From DAIDKA01 sp036267975 (GTDB lineage Bacteria; Pseudomonadota; Gammaproteobacteria; Steroidobacterales; Steroidobacteraceae): 64,000 nucleotides of DNA. The stretch lies in the NCBI GenBank assembly GCA_036267975.1, contig DATAVA010000035.1, forward strand, positions 1 through 64,000, read 5' to 3'. The notes beneath the pieces were generated by a model. The model had not been told where the DNA came from. It did no database searches and worked only from the letters and a program-made list of their open reading frames with translations. A program made the translations under genes and the position numbers. Positions 50,192-58,851 of this stretch are shown piece after piece (position 1 is the stretch's first letter; every line of letters starts with the position of its first letter).

Positions 50192-52329
50192 ATCCGCTCG
50201 TCGGACACACCTTCCTTGCGCTGGGCGAGATGAGGCAGCGGCCCCTGGCGCGCTATCTGGAGTCATTGGGTGCATCACGCCTGGAGCAGCCGTTGGACGA
50301 GCGCGCCGCCGCCATGGTGTCCTTCCTCATCGAGGACGAGGGCCTGGCGCGCCTGGCCGATCGCGGCATTACGCGCGATCTGCTGCAGCGCTGGAATCCA
50401 CAGCTGGTGCACGTATCCGTCACAGCCTTCGGCAGCAGCGGTCCGCACGCGCGCTGGCGAGGCAGCGAGCTGGTGGTGTCGGCGGTGGGCGGCACGCTGC
50501 GTCTGACCGGCGAGCCGGACCGTCCGCCGGTGAAGGAGGCGCTTGATGCCTGCCTCTTTCATGCGGACATGGTTGCGGCCGCCGCGGCGATGGCGGCGCA
50601 CTACCGCCGCGCGCTCGGCGGGCCGGGGCAGCACGTGGATATTTCGGCGCAGGAGGTAGCGTTCAGTCGCACCGTCAATGGCATCCTGGTGTGGCAATTC
50701 GATCAGCGCAAGCTGCATCGGGTCGGCGGCGCGATCAATTACGGCAAAAGTACGGTGCGCTGCATCTGGCGCCTCACCGATGGGTGGTGCTTCCATACCC
50801 TCATGACCGGGCGCTTCGGCGCGCCCGCCAACCAGGCGCTCTCGGACTGGATGGATGAGGTCGGCGCCGCCAATCCCCTGCACGGCGTGGATTGGTTGCG
50901 CTACGACCGCTCGCGGCTTGATCCGCAGCGACGGGCGCAGTGGGAAGAGGCGATCGGCGCGTTCTTCGCGGGCCGCTCCCGCGCCGAGGTGCTGCAGGAG
51001 GGACGCGCGCGCGGGATCAACGCCTGCGTGCTCGCCACGCCGGATGATGTCCTGCAGGATCCGCATCTGCAGGCGCGGGACTTCTGGGGCCACAGCGCCA
51101 CGGGCAAAGTGCCGGTACGTTTTGCACGCTTGCGTCCCGGACCCCAACCGGCACACAGCGCGACTGCCGCAGCGCCGGCGGCTGCCCCTCGCGGTCCCTT
51201 ATCCGGCATCCGGGTGCTGGATTTCTCCTGGGCCCTGGTGGGATCAATCAGCACCAAGATCCTGGGAGATCTCGGTGCGGAGGTCATCAAGGTCGAAAGT
51301 CGCTCCCGCCCCTGCCTGTCACGCCTGGACGTGCAGGTCAGCGCTTCGCAGCCGGGGCAACTGGATGACAAGCCGTGGTTTGCGCACCTGAACACCTCCA
51401 AGCGCAGCCTCGCGTTGGATCTGAAGCGACCGGAGTCGCGCGAGATCATCGATCCGCTCATCGACTGGGCGGATGTGGTGGTGGAGAATTTCTCGCCGGG
51501 AACGATGGCGAAGCTGGGACTGGATTACGAGCAGCTGGTGAAGCGCAATCCCGGTGTGGTCATGGTCTCCGGCAGCGTCTTTGGCCAAACCGGGCCGCTC
51601 GCGCATCAATGGGGCGTCGATGGCACCGGTGCGGCGCTCGCCAGCCGCACCTATCTGACGGGGTGGCCAGATCGGGATCCGGTGACCCCGGGGGCGGTGC
51701 CCTATGGGGATGTGATCGTGCCGTATGTGATGGCGGCGTGTGTGCTGGCGCTGCTGGCACAACGCCTGCGAAGTGGCCAGGGCGGCCACATCGATGCCTC
51801 CATGTACGAGATCTGTGTTCAGCAGATGTGGCCGGCGCTTCAAGATGCGCAGCGCGGCGCGACGCCGCAGCGCATCGGGAACAGCGATGCGCGCTACCAC
51901 TGGCAGGGCCTGCTGCCCGCTTCCGGCACCGATCGCTGGGTGGCGGTGAGTGTTGTGAACGCGGATCAGTGGCGGCAGGTGCAGGCACTGGCCGGTACGC
52001 ACGCGCTTGCGGACTGGACCTGCACGCAGACCGAACAGGACCTCGTGCGGCAGCTGCAGGGCATGGGGGTCATGGCCGGGGCCGTCCTCGATGTCGAGGA
52101 TCTGGTCGCGGATCCGGATCTTCTGGCGCGGCGCGCGCTGGTGCAGCTGCCGCACGCGCTGCTGGGACCCTTCGGGCACGTGCGCACCCCCATGAGCTTC
52201 TCCGCCGACCCGTGCACGCCGTTTCAGGCGCCGCGCATCGGCGAGCACACCCGCGAGGTGGCACTGAAGCTTGCGGGACTGGATGCCGGTCGGTTCGCGG
52301 CGCTCAACGCCAGTGGAGTGCTCGAATGA
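50188..52329 (+). CDS. Tandem (fused) CaiB/BaiF CoA-transferase
   Basis: 713 residues from a GTG start that overlaps the preceding stop. Two CaiB units are joined. Residues 1-340 lack the N-terminal Rossmann part but keep HVSVTAFGSSGPHARWRGSE, VKEALDACLFHADMVAAAAA (aspartates in the catalytic region) and GGPGQHVDISAQEVAF. Residues about 352-713 are complete: PLSGIRVLDFSWALVGSIST KILGDLGAEVIKVESRSRP, DLKRPESREIIDPLIDWADV VVENFSPGTMAKLGLDYEQL, and TPGAVPYGDVIVPYVMAACV with the likely catalytic aspartate. CaiB enzymes are interlocked homodimers, so the fusion implies a pseudo-heterodimer with one active half. It is encoded between the two dehydratase subunits. Confidence 0.85.
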   Translation: MNPLVGHTFLALGEMRQRPLARYLESLGASRLEQPLDERAAAMVSFLIEDEGLARLADRGITRDLLQRWNPQLVHVSVTAFGSSGPHARWRGSELVVSAVGGTLRLTGEPDRPPVKEALDACLFHADMVAAAAAMAAHYRRALGGPGQHVDISAQEVAFSRTVNGILVWQFDQRKLHRVGGAINYGKSTVRCIWRLTDGWCFHTLMTGRFGAPANQALSDWMDEVGAANPLHGVDWLRYDRSRLDPQRRAQWEEAIGAFFAGRSRAEVLQEGRARGINACVLATPDDVLQDPHLQARDFWGHSATGKVPVRFARLRPGPQPAHSATAAAPAAAPRGPLSGIRVLDFSWALVGSISTKILGDLGAEVIKVESRSRPCLSRLDVQVSASQPGQLDDKPWFAHLNTSKRSLALDLKRPESREIIDPLIDWADVVVENFSPGTMAKLGLDYEQLVKRNPGVVMVSGSVFGQTGPLAHQWGVDGTGAALASRTYLTGWPDRDPVTPGAVPYGDVIVPYVMAACVLALLAQRLRSGQGGHIDASMYEICVQQMWPALQDAQRGATPQRIGNSDARYHWQGLLPASGTDRWVAVSVVNADQWRQVQALAGTHALADWTCTQTEQDLVRQLQGMGVMAGAVLDVEDLVADPDLLARRALVQLPHALLGPFGHVRTPMSFSADPCTPFQAPRIGEHTREVALKLAGLDAGRFAALNASGVLE

Positions 52330-53615
52330 GCGAGGATTCAGGGACGCGTGCCCGCAAGCTGCTCGCCTGCACGGCCGAGGCGAGCCGCTACCAGAAGCAT
52401 TTCGCCGCAGAACTCAAATCACGCGTGGTGGAGCACGGCGAGCCGTTCGCGCTCGCGCAGGCCGACACGCCGCATGAGATCTTCCATGCGATGGACATTG
52501 CGCTGGTGAGCAATCAGTGGTGGTCCGCATACATCTCCGCCAAGCGCCTGTCCGGGAAATATTTCTCCGTCATGGATGAGTTGGGATATCCCGCCAACCG
52601 CTGCCGCTACTGCTCGCTGGGCCTGGGCTGTACCCTGGCAGCCGATCCGGCCACTGCTCCGTGGGGCGGGCTGCCGCGACCCACCGTCATGGTGGCGCGC
52701 CTCACCTGTGAGTGCGTGGAGCACGTCTTCTCGCAGTGGGCGGACGCGCTCGGCGTGGAATTCTTCCCCATGGAAGCCCCCGCCTGGCAGGAGAAGCGGC
52801 CCGACTGGTTCCGGCTCTCGAAGGATCGCTGGGAGGAAGTCTATGGCCCCCAGCGCATTGCCCTGCTGGTCGAGGAGATGGGGGCGCTGATCGAACTGCT
52901 CGAGCGCAAGACCGGACGGCGATTTGATCCGCACCGGCTGGAGGCGCTCATGCACCGGATCAACGAGCAGGAGGGTTATATTGCCGAGGCGGCCGACATG
53001 ATCGCAGCGGCGCGCCCGTGCCCGGTCTCCATCGTCGAACAGATGCCCAATACCATGATCCCGCAATGGCACCGCGGGTCGGAGTGGGCCGTCGCCCATG
53101 CCCGTCGCTTTCGCGATGAAGTGGCCGAGCGGGTGCAGGCGGGTGCGGGCGTCGGGTGTCAGGAGCGGCTGCGCCTGATGTGGATCGGCGCCGGGTTGTG
53201 GCATGACACCAGCTTCTATCAGGCCCTCGAGGACCGCTATGGCGCGGTCTTTGTCTGGTCGATGTACATGCCCTTTGCGGCACCCCAGTACATCCGTAAC
53301 CTGCACGGGCGCCCGATGGAGGCGCTCGCCAGCCGCATCTGCTCGATGAACGAGGTGCTGCACCTGCCGCCGTGGATGAACAGCTGGATGGTGAGCGAGG
53401 CGCGCCGTTTCGGCATCGATGCCGCGGTGATGCTGATGCCGCCGGACAACCGCCTCTCGCAGTCCGGCACACGCCTGACCGAGCTGGCGCTGCGCGAGGC
53501 CGGCGTTCCGGTGCTCGCGGTTTCAGCCGACATGGTGGATGACCATAACTGGAGTCACGGCAGGATGGTCACGCTCATGGAGGACTTCCTGCGCACCCAG
53601 GGCCTGATCAGCTGA
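52326..53615 (+). CDS. 2-hydroxyacyl-CoA dehydratase family protein, HgdA/FldB-like subunit
   Basis: 429 residues. Family landmarks: VMDELGYPANRCRYCSLGLG (C93, C96, C102), VMVARLTCECVEHVFSQWAD (C128, C130), a long helical linker, then FGIDAAVMLMPPDNRLSQSG and VPVLAVSADMVDDHNWSHGR near the end. The first two cysteine regions match the iron-sulfur ligand positions; the third ligand expected in the MLMPPDNR region is absent, so the cluster, if present, is coordinated differently. It overlaps the tandem CaiB gene by 4 bp and ends the operon. With the partner at 49136 it would form the dehydratase heterodimer. No activator (HgdC/FldI) is seen nearby. Confidence 0.8.
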   Translation: MSEDSGTRARKLLACTAEASRYQKHFAAELKSRVVEHGEPFALAQADTPHEIFHAMDIALVSNQWWSAYISAKRLSGKYFSVMDELGYPANRCRYCSLGLGCTLAADPATAPWGGLPRPTVMVARLTCECVEHVFSQWADALGVEFFPMEAPAWQEKRPDWFRLSKDRWEEVYGPQRIALLVEEMGALIELLERKTGRRFDPHRLEALMHRINEQEGYIAEAADMIAAARPCPVSIVEQMPNTMIPQWHRGSEWAVAHARRFRDEVAERVQAGAGVGCQERLRLMWIGAGLWHDTSFYQALEDRYGAVFVWSMYMPFAAPQYIRNLHGRPMEALASRICSMNEVLHLPPWMNSWMVSEARRFGIDAAVMLMPPDNRLSQSGTRLTELALREAGVPVLAVSADMVDDHNWSHGRMVTLMEDFLRTQGLIS

Positions 53616-53627
53616 AGGCGCAGCGCC

Positions 53628-54240
53628 TCATTCGAATTTCAGGTTTTGACTGAAGAAGGGCATCACGTGGTCCTGGACCCGGAATGCCACATTGCTGGTA
53701 TGCGTGCCCGGATAGATCTCAAAGGTATTGCGGATGCCATAGCGGTCCAGGGCCTCATGGAATTTCGCCGCATCCATCCGCAATCCATCCTGGTCGCCCG
53801 CGTCAAGGCCGATCGCGGTGTATCGGCGCAGGTTGCTGACGGCCTGGTCGAAGAATGCGAGCGGCGCATTGGCCGTCCACTTGGCGAGTACATCCGGCTG
53901 CAGCACCCCGTCCTTGAACGGCAGATCCAGGTACAGCGGGGGTCGGCGCGGATCGGGTGACCGGGCCGCGGCCGTCGCCAAGGTGGCGCGCGCCGGGAAG
54001 GGGAGATTGGCAGCATCGGCGACAGGCAGCAACCGCTCATGATGTACAGCGCGCCGAACACCTCCGGATGTCGCATGCCTCAGCGCGCGGCACCATAACC
54101 ACCCATCGAATGACCGAATCGTGCGCGACGTAGGTTTCAAAATCGCCGGTGGTGGCGGAGCGCGAATAGAAGGAACCGCCGTAGGCGGTCTTCGAATCCG
54201 GCAGCACGACGATCATTTCGCGCGCGACCTGGGAGCAGGC
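53628..54240 (-). pseudogene. Decayed esterase (PF00756/feruloyl-esterase-like)
   Basis: Pieces in three frames follow each other on the minus strand: EMIVVLPDSKTAYGGSFYSR and TGDFETYVAHD (around 54240-54120), then GHSMGGYGAAR followed by a stop and MRHPEVFGALYIMSGCCLSP (54100-54010), then LYLDLPFKDGVLQPDVLAKW to the C terminus QNLKFE at 53628. Reassembled they form an esterase with the nucleophile in GHSMGG. At least one nonsense codon and two frame changes are needed, so the gene is dead. It faces the dehydratase operon end to end. Confidence 0.75.
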
Positions 54241-54667
54241 GAAGCGCCACGACACGACCAGCAACACCCCCCAGTGCTCGCGTGACATTTCGAGGCATCG
54301 GGTCAAGGGGCAAAAAAAGCCAGCCGCACGGTGAAGCAACCGTGCGATCATCACGCCGACAGCAGGTCCGCGGGGCGGCACGCGCGGCCATTCTCGCCTT
54401 CGCTGTCCTGATTCCGAGATTCCAACTGATGGCTAAGCTGGTCACCACATACAGTCCCACGGCTGCGAGAATGGGCCATGTCGAGGCTTTATCCAACGCG
54501 CTGGCGCTCACGAACATTCCGAGCAGTAGCAGCGGGATCGCGACTATGGCCAGAATTGTTGCACTAGCACGGCAGCGGATTTGAAAACCCTTGTAGGCGT
54601 CGGATGACTTGGCAAGCTGCCATCGCACCTTGACCCCAGCACCCTTCACACTAAGTCTAACGCGCAT
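54137..54667 (-). CDS. Small membrane protein fragment running into the decayed esterase
   Basis: The first 95 residues look protein-like: MRVRLSVKGAGVKVRWQLAK, then two transmembrane helices (ATILAIVAIPLLLLGMFVSA and WPILAAVGLYVVTSLAISWN). The remainder, from about 54370 on, reads through a region where the esterase remnant lies in another frame and is probably not meaningful. It may be the truncated start of a membrane protein cut by the same deletion that damaged the esterase. No family recognised. Confidence 0.3.
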   Translation of the reverse strand: MRVRLSVKGAGVKVRWQLAKSSDAYKGFQIRCRASATILAIVAIPLLLLGMFVSASALDKASTWPILAAVGLYVVTSLAISWNLGIRTAKARMAARAAPRTCCRRDDRTVASPCGWLFLPLDPMPRNVTRALGGVAGRVVALRLLPGRARNDRRAAGFEDRLRRFLLFALRHHRRF

Positions 54668-54863
54668 CAGCCATTACGGGTCCTGCCGTGGTTTGGTCTT
54701 CGGACCTTTCTGCGCAACCGCAAGCAGGTGTCCATAAAGACGCATTCCCGATGATTTGGCGGCAATTTACGCTGTCGGGGCATTGCCTGACACGCGGTAC
54801 AAAAAGGGTGTCTCGGGAGCTTCCAGGGGGATAGGCGCGCCATGGGCGTGTCTGAGGAGATTT

Positions 54864-55832
54864 ATGCGCGGTATAATTTGTAACGGCATTCTGGGCGTGC
54901 TTCTTTGCGCTGCGGGTGCCGCCAGTCACGCGCAGCGCCCACCGGTGCCCTCACGACCGATCGATTCCCGGCCAGTGTCAGCGGTCTGGCCCGGTGCAGT
55001 TCCGGGTAAAGCCAATCCCGGGCAACACGAGAGTTCGATGTTGGTGCCAGGCGAGGGCGTGCGGATCGTCAGAAATGTCACCGTTCCGACCCTCAGCGCA
55101 TTCTTGCCGCAATCCAATCCTTCGCGTACCGCAGTGATCATTGCGCCTGGGGGCGGCTTTCGCGTGCTGTCTATACAGAATGAGGGCTATGCCGTGGCCG
55201 AGTGGTTTGCGCAACACGGCGTGGCGGCCTTCGTGCTCAAGTACCGCCTGGCGCAAACACCCGCCTCCGACGCGAAGTTCATGCCCAGTCGCCCTGGCGC
55301 AGGCTTCAGCCCGCCGCCGGGCGGGGTGCCACCGGCCGCTTTGGCGCCGCTGCCAAGCGGTGTTGAAGCCAATGCCACGGCAGATGCGATTCAGGCCATC
55401 AAAGACGTTCGAGCCGGCGCGGCCAGGTGGGCTATATCGGCTGATCGCATCGTCTTTGCAGGCTTTTCCGCAGGCGGCGAAGTTGCCAGTGCGGTGATGC
55501 TGGCGGCCAACACGGCCGAACGGCCCAACTACACGGCCCTCATCTACGGTGCGCCCTTTGGCAAGATGCCGACTATCCCGGCCCATACGCCACCGGCCTT
55601 TCTTGCCGTCGCCGCTGATGATCCGCTTGCCGCAAGTCCCACCTTGAATTTCTTCAACGGTCTGCGCAAAGCCGGCGACGTGGCCGAATTGCACGTGTAT
55701 CGCGCCGGCAGTCACGGGTTTGCCATGCGCCAGATGAATGGCACCAGTGACCAGTGGATTGATGAACTGTATGCGTGGATGAAGTCCTACGGTCTCACCG
55801 TTCCTCCCCCAAGCACGGCCACAAGCAAATGA
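54864..55832 (+). CDS. Exported alpha/beta hydrolase (acetylxylan-esterase-like)
   Basis: 322 residues from the ATG at 54864, which has a GAGGAG ribosome binding site and begins a signal peptide (IICNGILGVLLCAAGAASHA). The oxyanion motif is VIIAPGGGFRVLSIQNEGYA, and the nucleophile elbow is VFAGFSAGGEVASAVMLAAN; SHGFAM holds the histidine and VAADDPLA an acid. The BD-FAE/acetylxylan esterase group removes acetyl groups from plant hemicellulose. It overlaps the GH39 gene by 4 bp, so the two probably act on the same acetylated glycan or glycoside. Confidence 0.8.
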   Translation: MRGIICNGILGVLLCAAGAASHAQRPPVPSRPIDSRPVSAVWPGAVPGKANPGQHESSMLVPGEGVRIVRNVTVPTLSAFLPQSNPSRTAVIIAPGGGFRVLSIQNEGYAVAEWFAQHGVAAFVLKYRLAQTPASDAKFMPSRPGAGFSPPPGGVPPAALAPLPSGVEANATADAIQAIKDVRAGAARWAISADRIVFAGFSAGGEVASAVMLAANTAERPNYTALIYGAPFGKMPTIPAHTPPAFLAVAADDPLAASPTLNFFNGLRKAGDVAELHVYRAGSHGFAMRQMNGTSDQWIDELYAWMKSYGLTVPPPSTATSK

Positions 55833-57337
55833 AGAATCCAATTCCCCTCCCTTGCGTAGTCGCAGTGCTCGCCCTGGGCGCCCTTAACGCACACGCGCAG
55901 CCCGCCGACCTGCGATCTATTGCCGTTAGCGCCGCCGTCACCGGAACCTTAAAAGCGTTCAATGGTGTCACCGGTGCTCCCGGCAGCGGCTTCGGCGATC
56001 TGCAGTCCGGAACAGCAGGCCCGGACACTGATGTAGCAGCCGACTACAGGGCGGCCCGCATCGATGTCATCCGCACGCACGATACGTTTGGACCCGGTGA
56101 CATCGACGCGAAATTCGGGGCGGACAAATCCCTACCGGCCCAGATTCCGGCCGAACGTAGTGCGCTGGACATGTTTCCCGACCTGTCGGCTGACGTCGAG
56201 GATCCCAAGAGCTATCATTTTGAGGCCACTGACAGGCTGCTGGCCTCGATCGAAGCCGTCCACGCCGAGCCCATCTTCCGCATGGGTCGCAGCATCGGCG
56301 CCGCGCCGCAGCCCCCGGCGGACCTGGCCAAGTACGCCCAGATCGTCCGGCACATCGTGCTGCACTATAACAAGGGCTGGGATCGTGGATTTCACTACGG
56401 CGTGCGGTACTGGGAAGTGTGGAATGAGCCGGACTTCAAGGTCTTCTGGACCGGCACGCCGCAACAATACTATGAGCTGTACGAAAGAATGGCGCGAGCC
56501 ATCAAGGCGGCAGACCCACGGGCGCTGGTGGGCGGTCCCACGATCTCCCTGCCCCTGGATGCCAGTGCCTACCGTGAGCGGTTCTTGGACTTCGTGCGTG
56601 CCAAGAACCTGCCGCTCGACTTTTTTTCGTGGCACTTCTATACCCTGGATTCCAACGATCCCAACAATTTCGTCACGATCGGCAAGGAGATCCGCCGCAT
56701 TCTCGATGCCCATGGATTCAAGGCAACCCAGAGTTTTCTCGATGAGTGGAATGTTGACCTGTTCGATCGTGACATGACGCAGGCGGATCGAGCCGCATTT
56801 GCGGCCAGTTCGCTCATTTATATGGTGAGCGCACCGATCGACGTGCAAGCCTACTACCGAGCGGATACAGAATTTCGCAACGGCGGCAAGGGGCCGGACC
56901 AGGTCGCTCATGCGCTGACAGCCTTCGGCATGATGAAAGAAACCCCGGTGCTGCTGCACACATCGGGCGCGGATGACAACGGCTTCGCGGTCCTTGCGGG
57001 CCGCTCTCAGGACAGCCGCAAATTCCAGGTGTTGATCAGCAATTACCGGATTGCCAAGAAATACCTGGGCCCTCGCCCGAATGGCGATCACCTGCACATT
57101 CCCAACATCATGGACATCACCCTGCCGCCGCGCCGCTCCATCGCCTACCACGACAACGCCGGCTATGACCTGCGGGTCACCGTGCCAGCGGGTCAATACC
57201 GGATTACGCGTTACCGAATCACTGACACCGAAAACTTTGCACCGTCTCAGCAGAGCGTTCAATCGGGCGCCACGGTGAGGTTGCAGGCGCCGCTGCCGGC
57301 ACCCGGCATCGAACTCATCAAGATTGAGGCGAGGTGA
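55829..57337 (+). CDS. Exported glycoside hydrolase, family GH39-like
   Basis: 502 residues with a signal peptide (LPCVVAVLALGALNAHAQ). The (beta/alpha)8 barrel carries YWEVWNEPDFKVFWTGTPQQ with the acid/base E200 and ATQSFLDEWNVDLFDRD with the nucleophile E306. GH39 includes beta-xylosidases and alpha-L-iduronidases; the C-terminal beta domain (YRITRYRITDTENFAPSQQS) fits. It is retained in the periplasm or secreted. Genes on both sides overlap by 4 bp, tying sugar release to the downstream CoA-transferase, although that may simply reflect operon growth. Confidence 0.82.
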   Translation: MKNPIPLPCVVAVLALGALNAHAQPADLRSIAVSAAVTGTLKAFNGVTGAPGSGFGDLQSGTAGPDTDVAADYRAARIDVIRTHDTFGPGDIDAKFGADKSLPAQIPAERSALDMFPDLSADVEDPKSYHFEATDRLLASIEAVHAEPIFRMGRSIGAAPQPPADLAKYAQIVRHIVLHYNKGWDRGFHYGVRYWEVWNEPDFKVFWTGTPQQYYELYERMARAIKAADPRALVGGPTISLPLDASAYRERFLDFVRAKNLPLDFFSWHFYTLDSNDPNNFVTIGKEIRRILDAHGFKATQSFLDEWNVDLFDRDMTQADRAAFAASSLIYMVSAPIDVQAYYRADTEFRNGGKGPDQVAHALTAFGMMKETPVLLHTSGADDNGFAVLAGRSQDSRKFQVLISNYRIAKKYLGPRPNGDHLHIPNIMDITLPPRRSIAYHDNAGYDLRVTVPAGQYRITRYRITDTENFAPSQQSVQSGATVRLQAPLPAPGIELIKIEAR

Positions 57338-57381
57338 GGGCAGTGCAGGGGAAGGGCGCGGCGCGGGGTTTCGAGGGCGAT

Positions 57382-58101
57382 ATGGCGGGATTCGACAAGC
57401 GGGTGACGACGTATGAGGAGGCGCTCGCCGGACTGGTTGATGGCATGACCGTGATCACCGGCGGATTTGGTCTGTGCGGCATCCCTGAAAACCTCATCGC
57501 GCAAATTCGGCGCATGGGAGTCCGTGATCTCACGGTCGTATCCAATAATTGCGGCGTCGATGGATTCGGCCTCGGATTACTTCTCGAGGGTCGACAGATA
57601 CGGAAGATCATTGCCTCGTACGTGGGGGAGAACGCGCTGTTCGAGCGCCAGATGCTCAGCGGCGAACTGGAGGTGGAGTTGACACCTCAGGGAACCTTGG
57701 CAGAAAGAATTCGCGCCGGGGGAGCAGGCATTCCGGCCTTCTACACTGCAACGGGCGTGGGCACACCGGTTGCACAGGGCAAGGAAGTGCGCGAGTTTCA
57801 GGGCCGCCGCTACATCCTGGAGTCCGCCATAACCGGGGACTTTGCCATCGTGAAAGGGTGGAAAGCCGACCACTACGGCAATGTCGTGTACCGACACACC
57901 GCGCAGAATTTCAATCCGGCGGCGGCGACCGCCGGCAAGATTACTGTGGTCGAAGTGGAGGACATCGTGGAACCCGGTGAGCTCGAACCGAGTCAGATTC
58001 ATACTCCCGGAATCTACGTGAGCCGCCTGCTTCAGGGGCAGTTTGAGAAGCGCATCGAAAGGGTCAGGACCCGCCCGGCATCACCGGCTGCGGTTCAGTA
58101 G
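57382..58101 (+). CDS. 3-oxoacid CoA-transferase subunit A
   Basis: 239 residues from the ATG at 57382; a GTG at 57334 that overlaps the GH39 stop is possible, but homology begins at MAGFDKRVTTYEEALAGLVD. Family I CoA-transferase alpha landmarks: MTVITGGFGLCGIPENLIAQ, TVVSNNCGVDGFGLGLLLEG, IIASYVGENALFERQMLSGE and GDFAIVKGWKADHYGNVVYR. With subunit B it moves CoA from succinyl-CoA to acetoacetate or another 3-oxoacid. The nearby BKACE gene would generate acetoacetate, which gives the enzyme a plausible local substrate. Confidence 0.92.
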   Translation: MAGFDKRVTTYEEALAGLVDGMTVITGGFGLCGIPENLIAQIRRMGVRDLTVVSNNCGVDGFGLGLLLEGRQIRKIIASYVGENALFERQMLSGELEVELTPQGTLAERIRAGGAGIPAFYTATGVGTPVAQGKEVREFQGRRYILESAITGDFAIVKGWKADHYGNVVYRHTAQNFNPAAATAGKITVVEVEDIVEPGELEPSQIHTPGIYVSRLLQGQFEKRIERVRTRPASPAAVQ

Positions 58102-58108
58102 AGCATCC

Positions 58109-58765
58109 ATGGCACTGTCCCGCGAACAGATGGCGCAACGGGCCGCGCAGGAGCTGCGCGATGGTCAATACGTCAACCTCGGCATTGGCATTCCAACGCT
58201 CGTGGCCAACTACATTCCCGCCAGCATTGATGTCATGTTGCAGTCCGAGAACGGGCTGCTGGGCATGGGCCCGTATCCGCTGGTCGGAGAAGTGGAGGCT
58301 GATCTGATCAATGCCGGCAAGGAGACGGTCACCGCACGCAGGGGTGCAGCCGTCTTCTCCTCGGTGGAATCCTTCGCCATGATTCGCGGCGGACATGTGG
58401 ACCTCACCGTGCTGGGTGCCTTCGAGGTGGATGTCGAAGGCAATGTGGCCTCGTGGATGGTGCCCGGCAAAGTCATCAAGGGCATGGGCGGCGCCATGGA
58501 TCTGGTGGCGGGAGCCGACAATACCCTCGTCCTGATGACGCATGCCTCAAAGGATGGCATATCGAAGCTGCTGTCACGCTGCACGCTGCCCCTCACGGGC
58601 GCCGCGTGCATTCGCCGCGTGTTGACCGATCTTGCTTACCTTGAGATCAGCGGGGGTGCGTTCGTGCTGAAGGAGCGGGCGCCGGGCGTCAGTGTCGCCA
58701 CGATCGAACGCCTGACGGCGGGGCGACTGACGGTGCCGGGTCACATTCCGGAGATGCGGCTGTAG
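58109..58765 (+). CDS. 3-oxoacid CoA-transferase subunit B
   Basis: 218 residues from the ATG at 58109, 8 bp after subunit A. It shows LRDGQYVNLGIGIPTLVANY, then VMLQSENGLLGMGPYPLVGE with the catalytic glutamate in SENG, SSVESFAMIRGGHVDLTVLG, and KGMGGAMDLVAGADNTLVLM. The glutamate forms the CoA thioester intermediate. Complete in length; together with subunit A it is a normal heterodimeric SCOT-type enzyme. Confidence 0.92.
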   Translation: MALSREQMAQRAAQELRDGQYVNLGIGIPTLVANYIPASIDVMLQSENGLLGMGPYPLVGEVEADLINAGKETVTARRGAAVFSSVESFAMIRGGHVDLTVLGAFEVDVEGNVASWMVPGKVIKGMGGAMDLVAGADNTLVLMTHASKDGISKLLSRCTLPLTGAACIRRVLTDLAYLEISGGAFVLKERAPGVSVATIERLTAGRLTVPGHIPEMRL

Positions 58766-58851
58766 GGTGCACCCCTTCGATTCGGCGCGACCGAACAGAG
58801 GTATCCGAAAATGCGAATTCAGCGCCGGCTTGACCTCGCTACCATGTACCG

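Noticed and set aside
51375..52325. Extended plus-strand frame that joins the front of the HgdA-like gene to an alternative frame of the CaiB gene
   Set aside because: Only the part from 52326 has family motifs. Upstream it overlaps the well-supported CaiB frame and reads as arginine/glycine-rich shadow.
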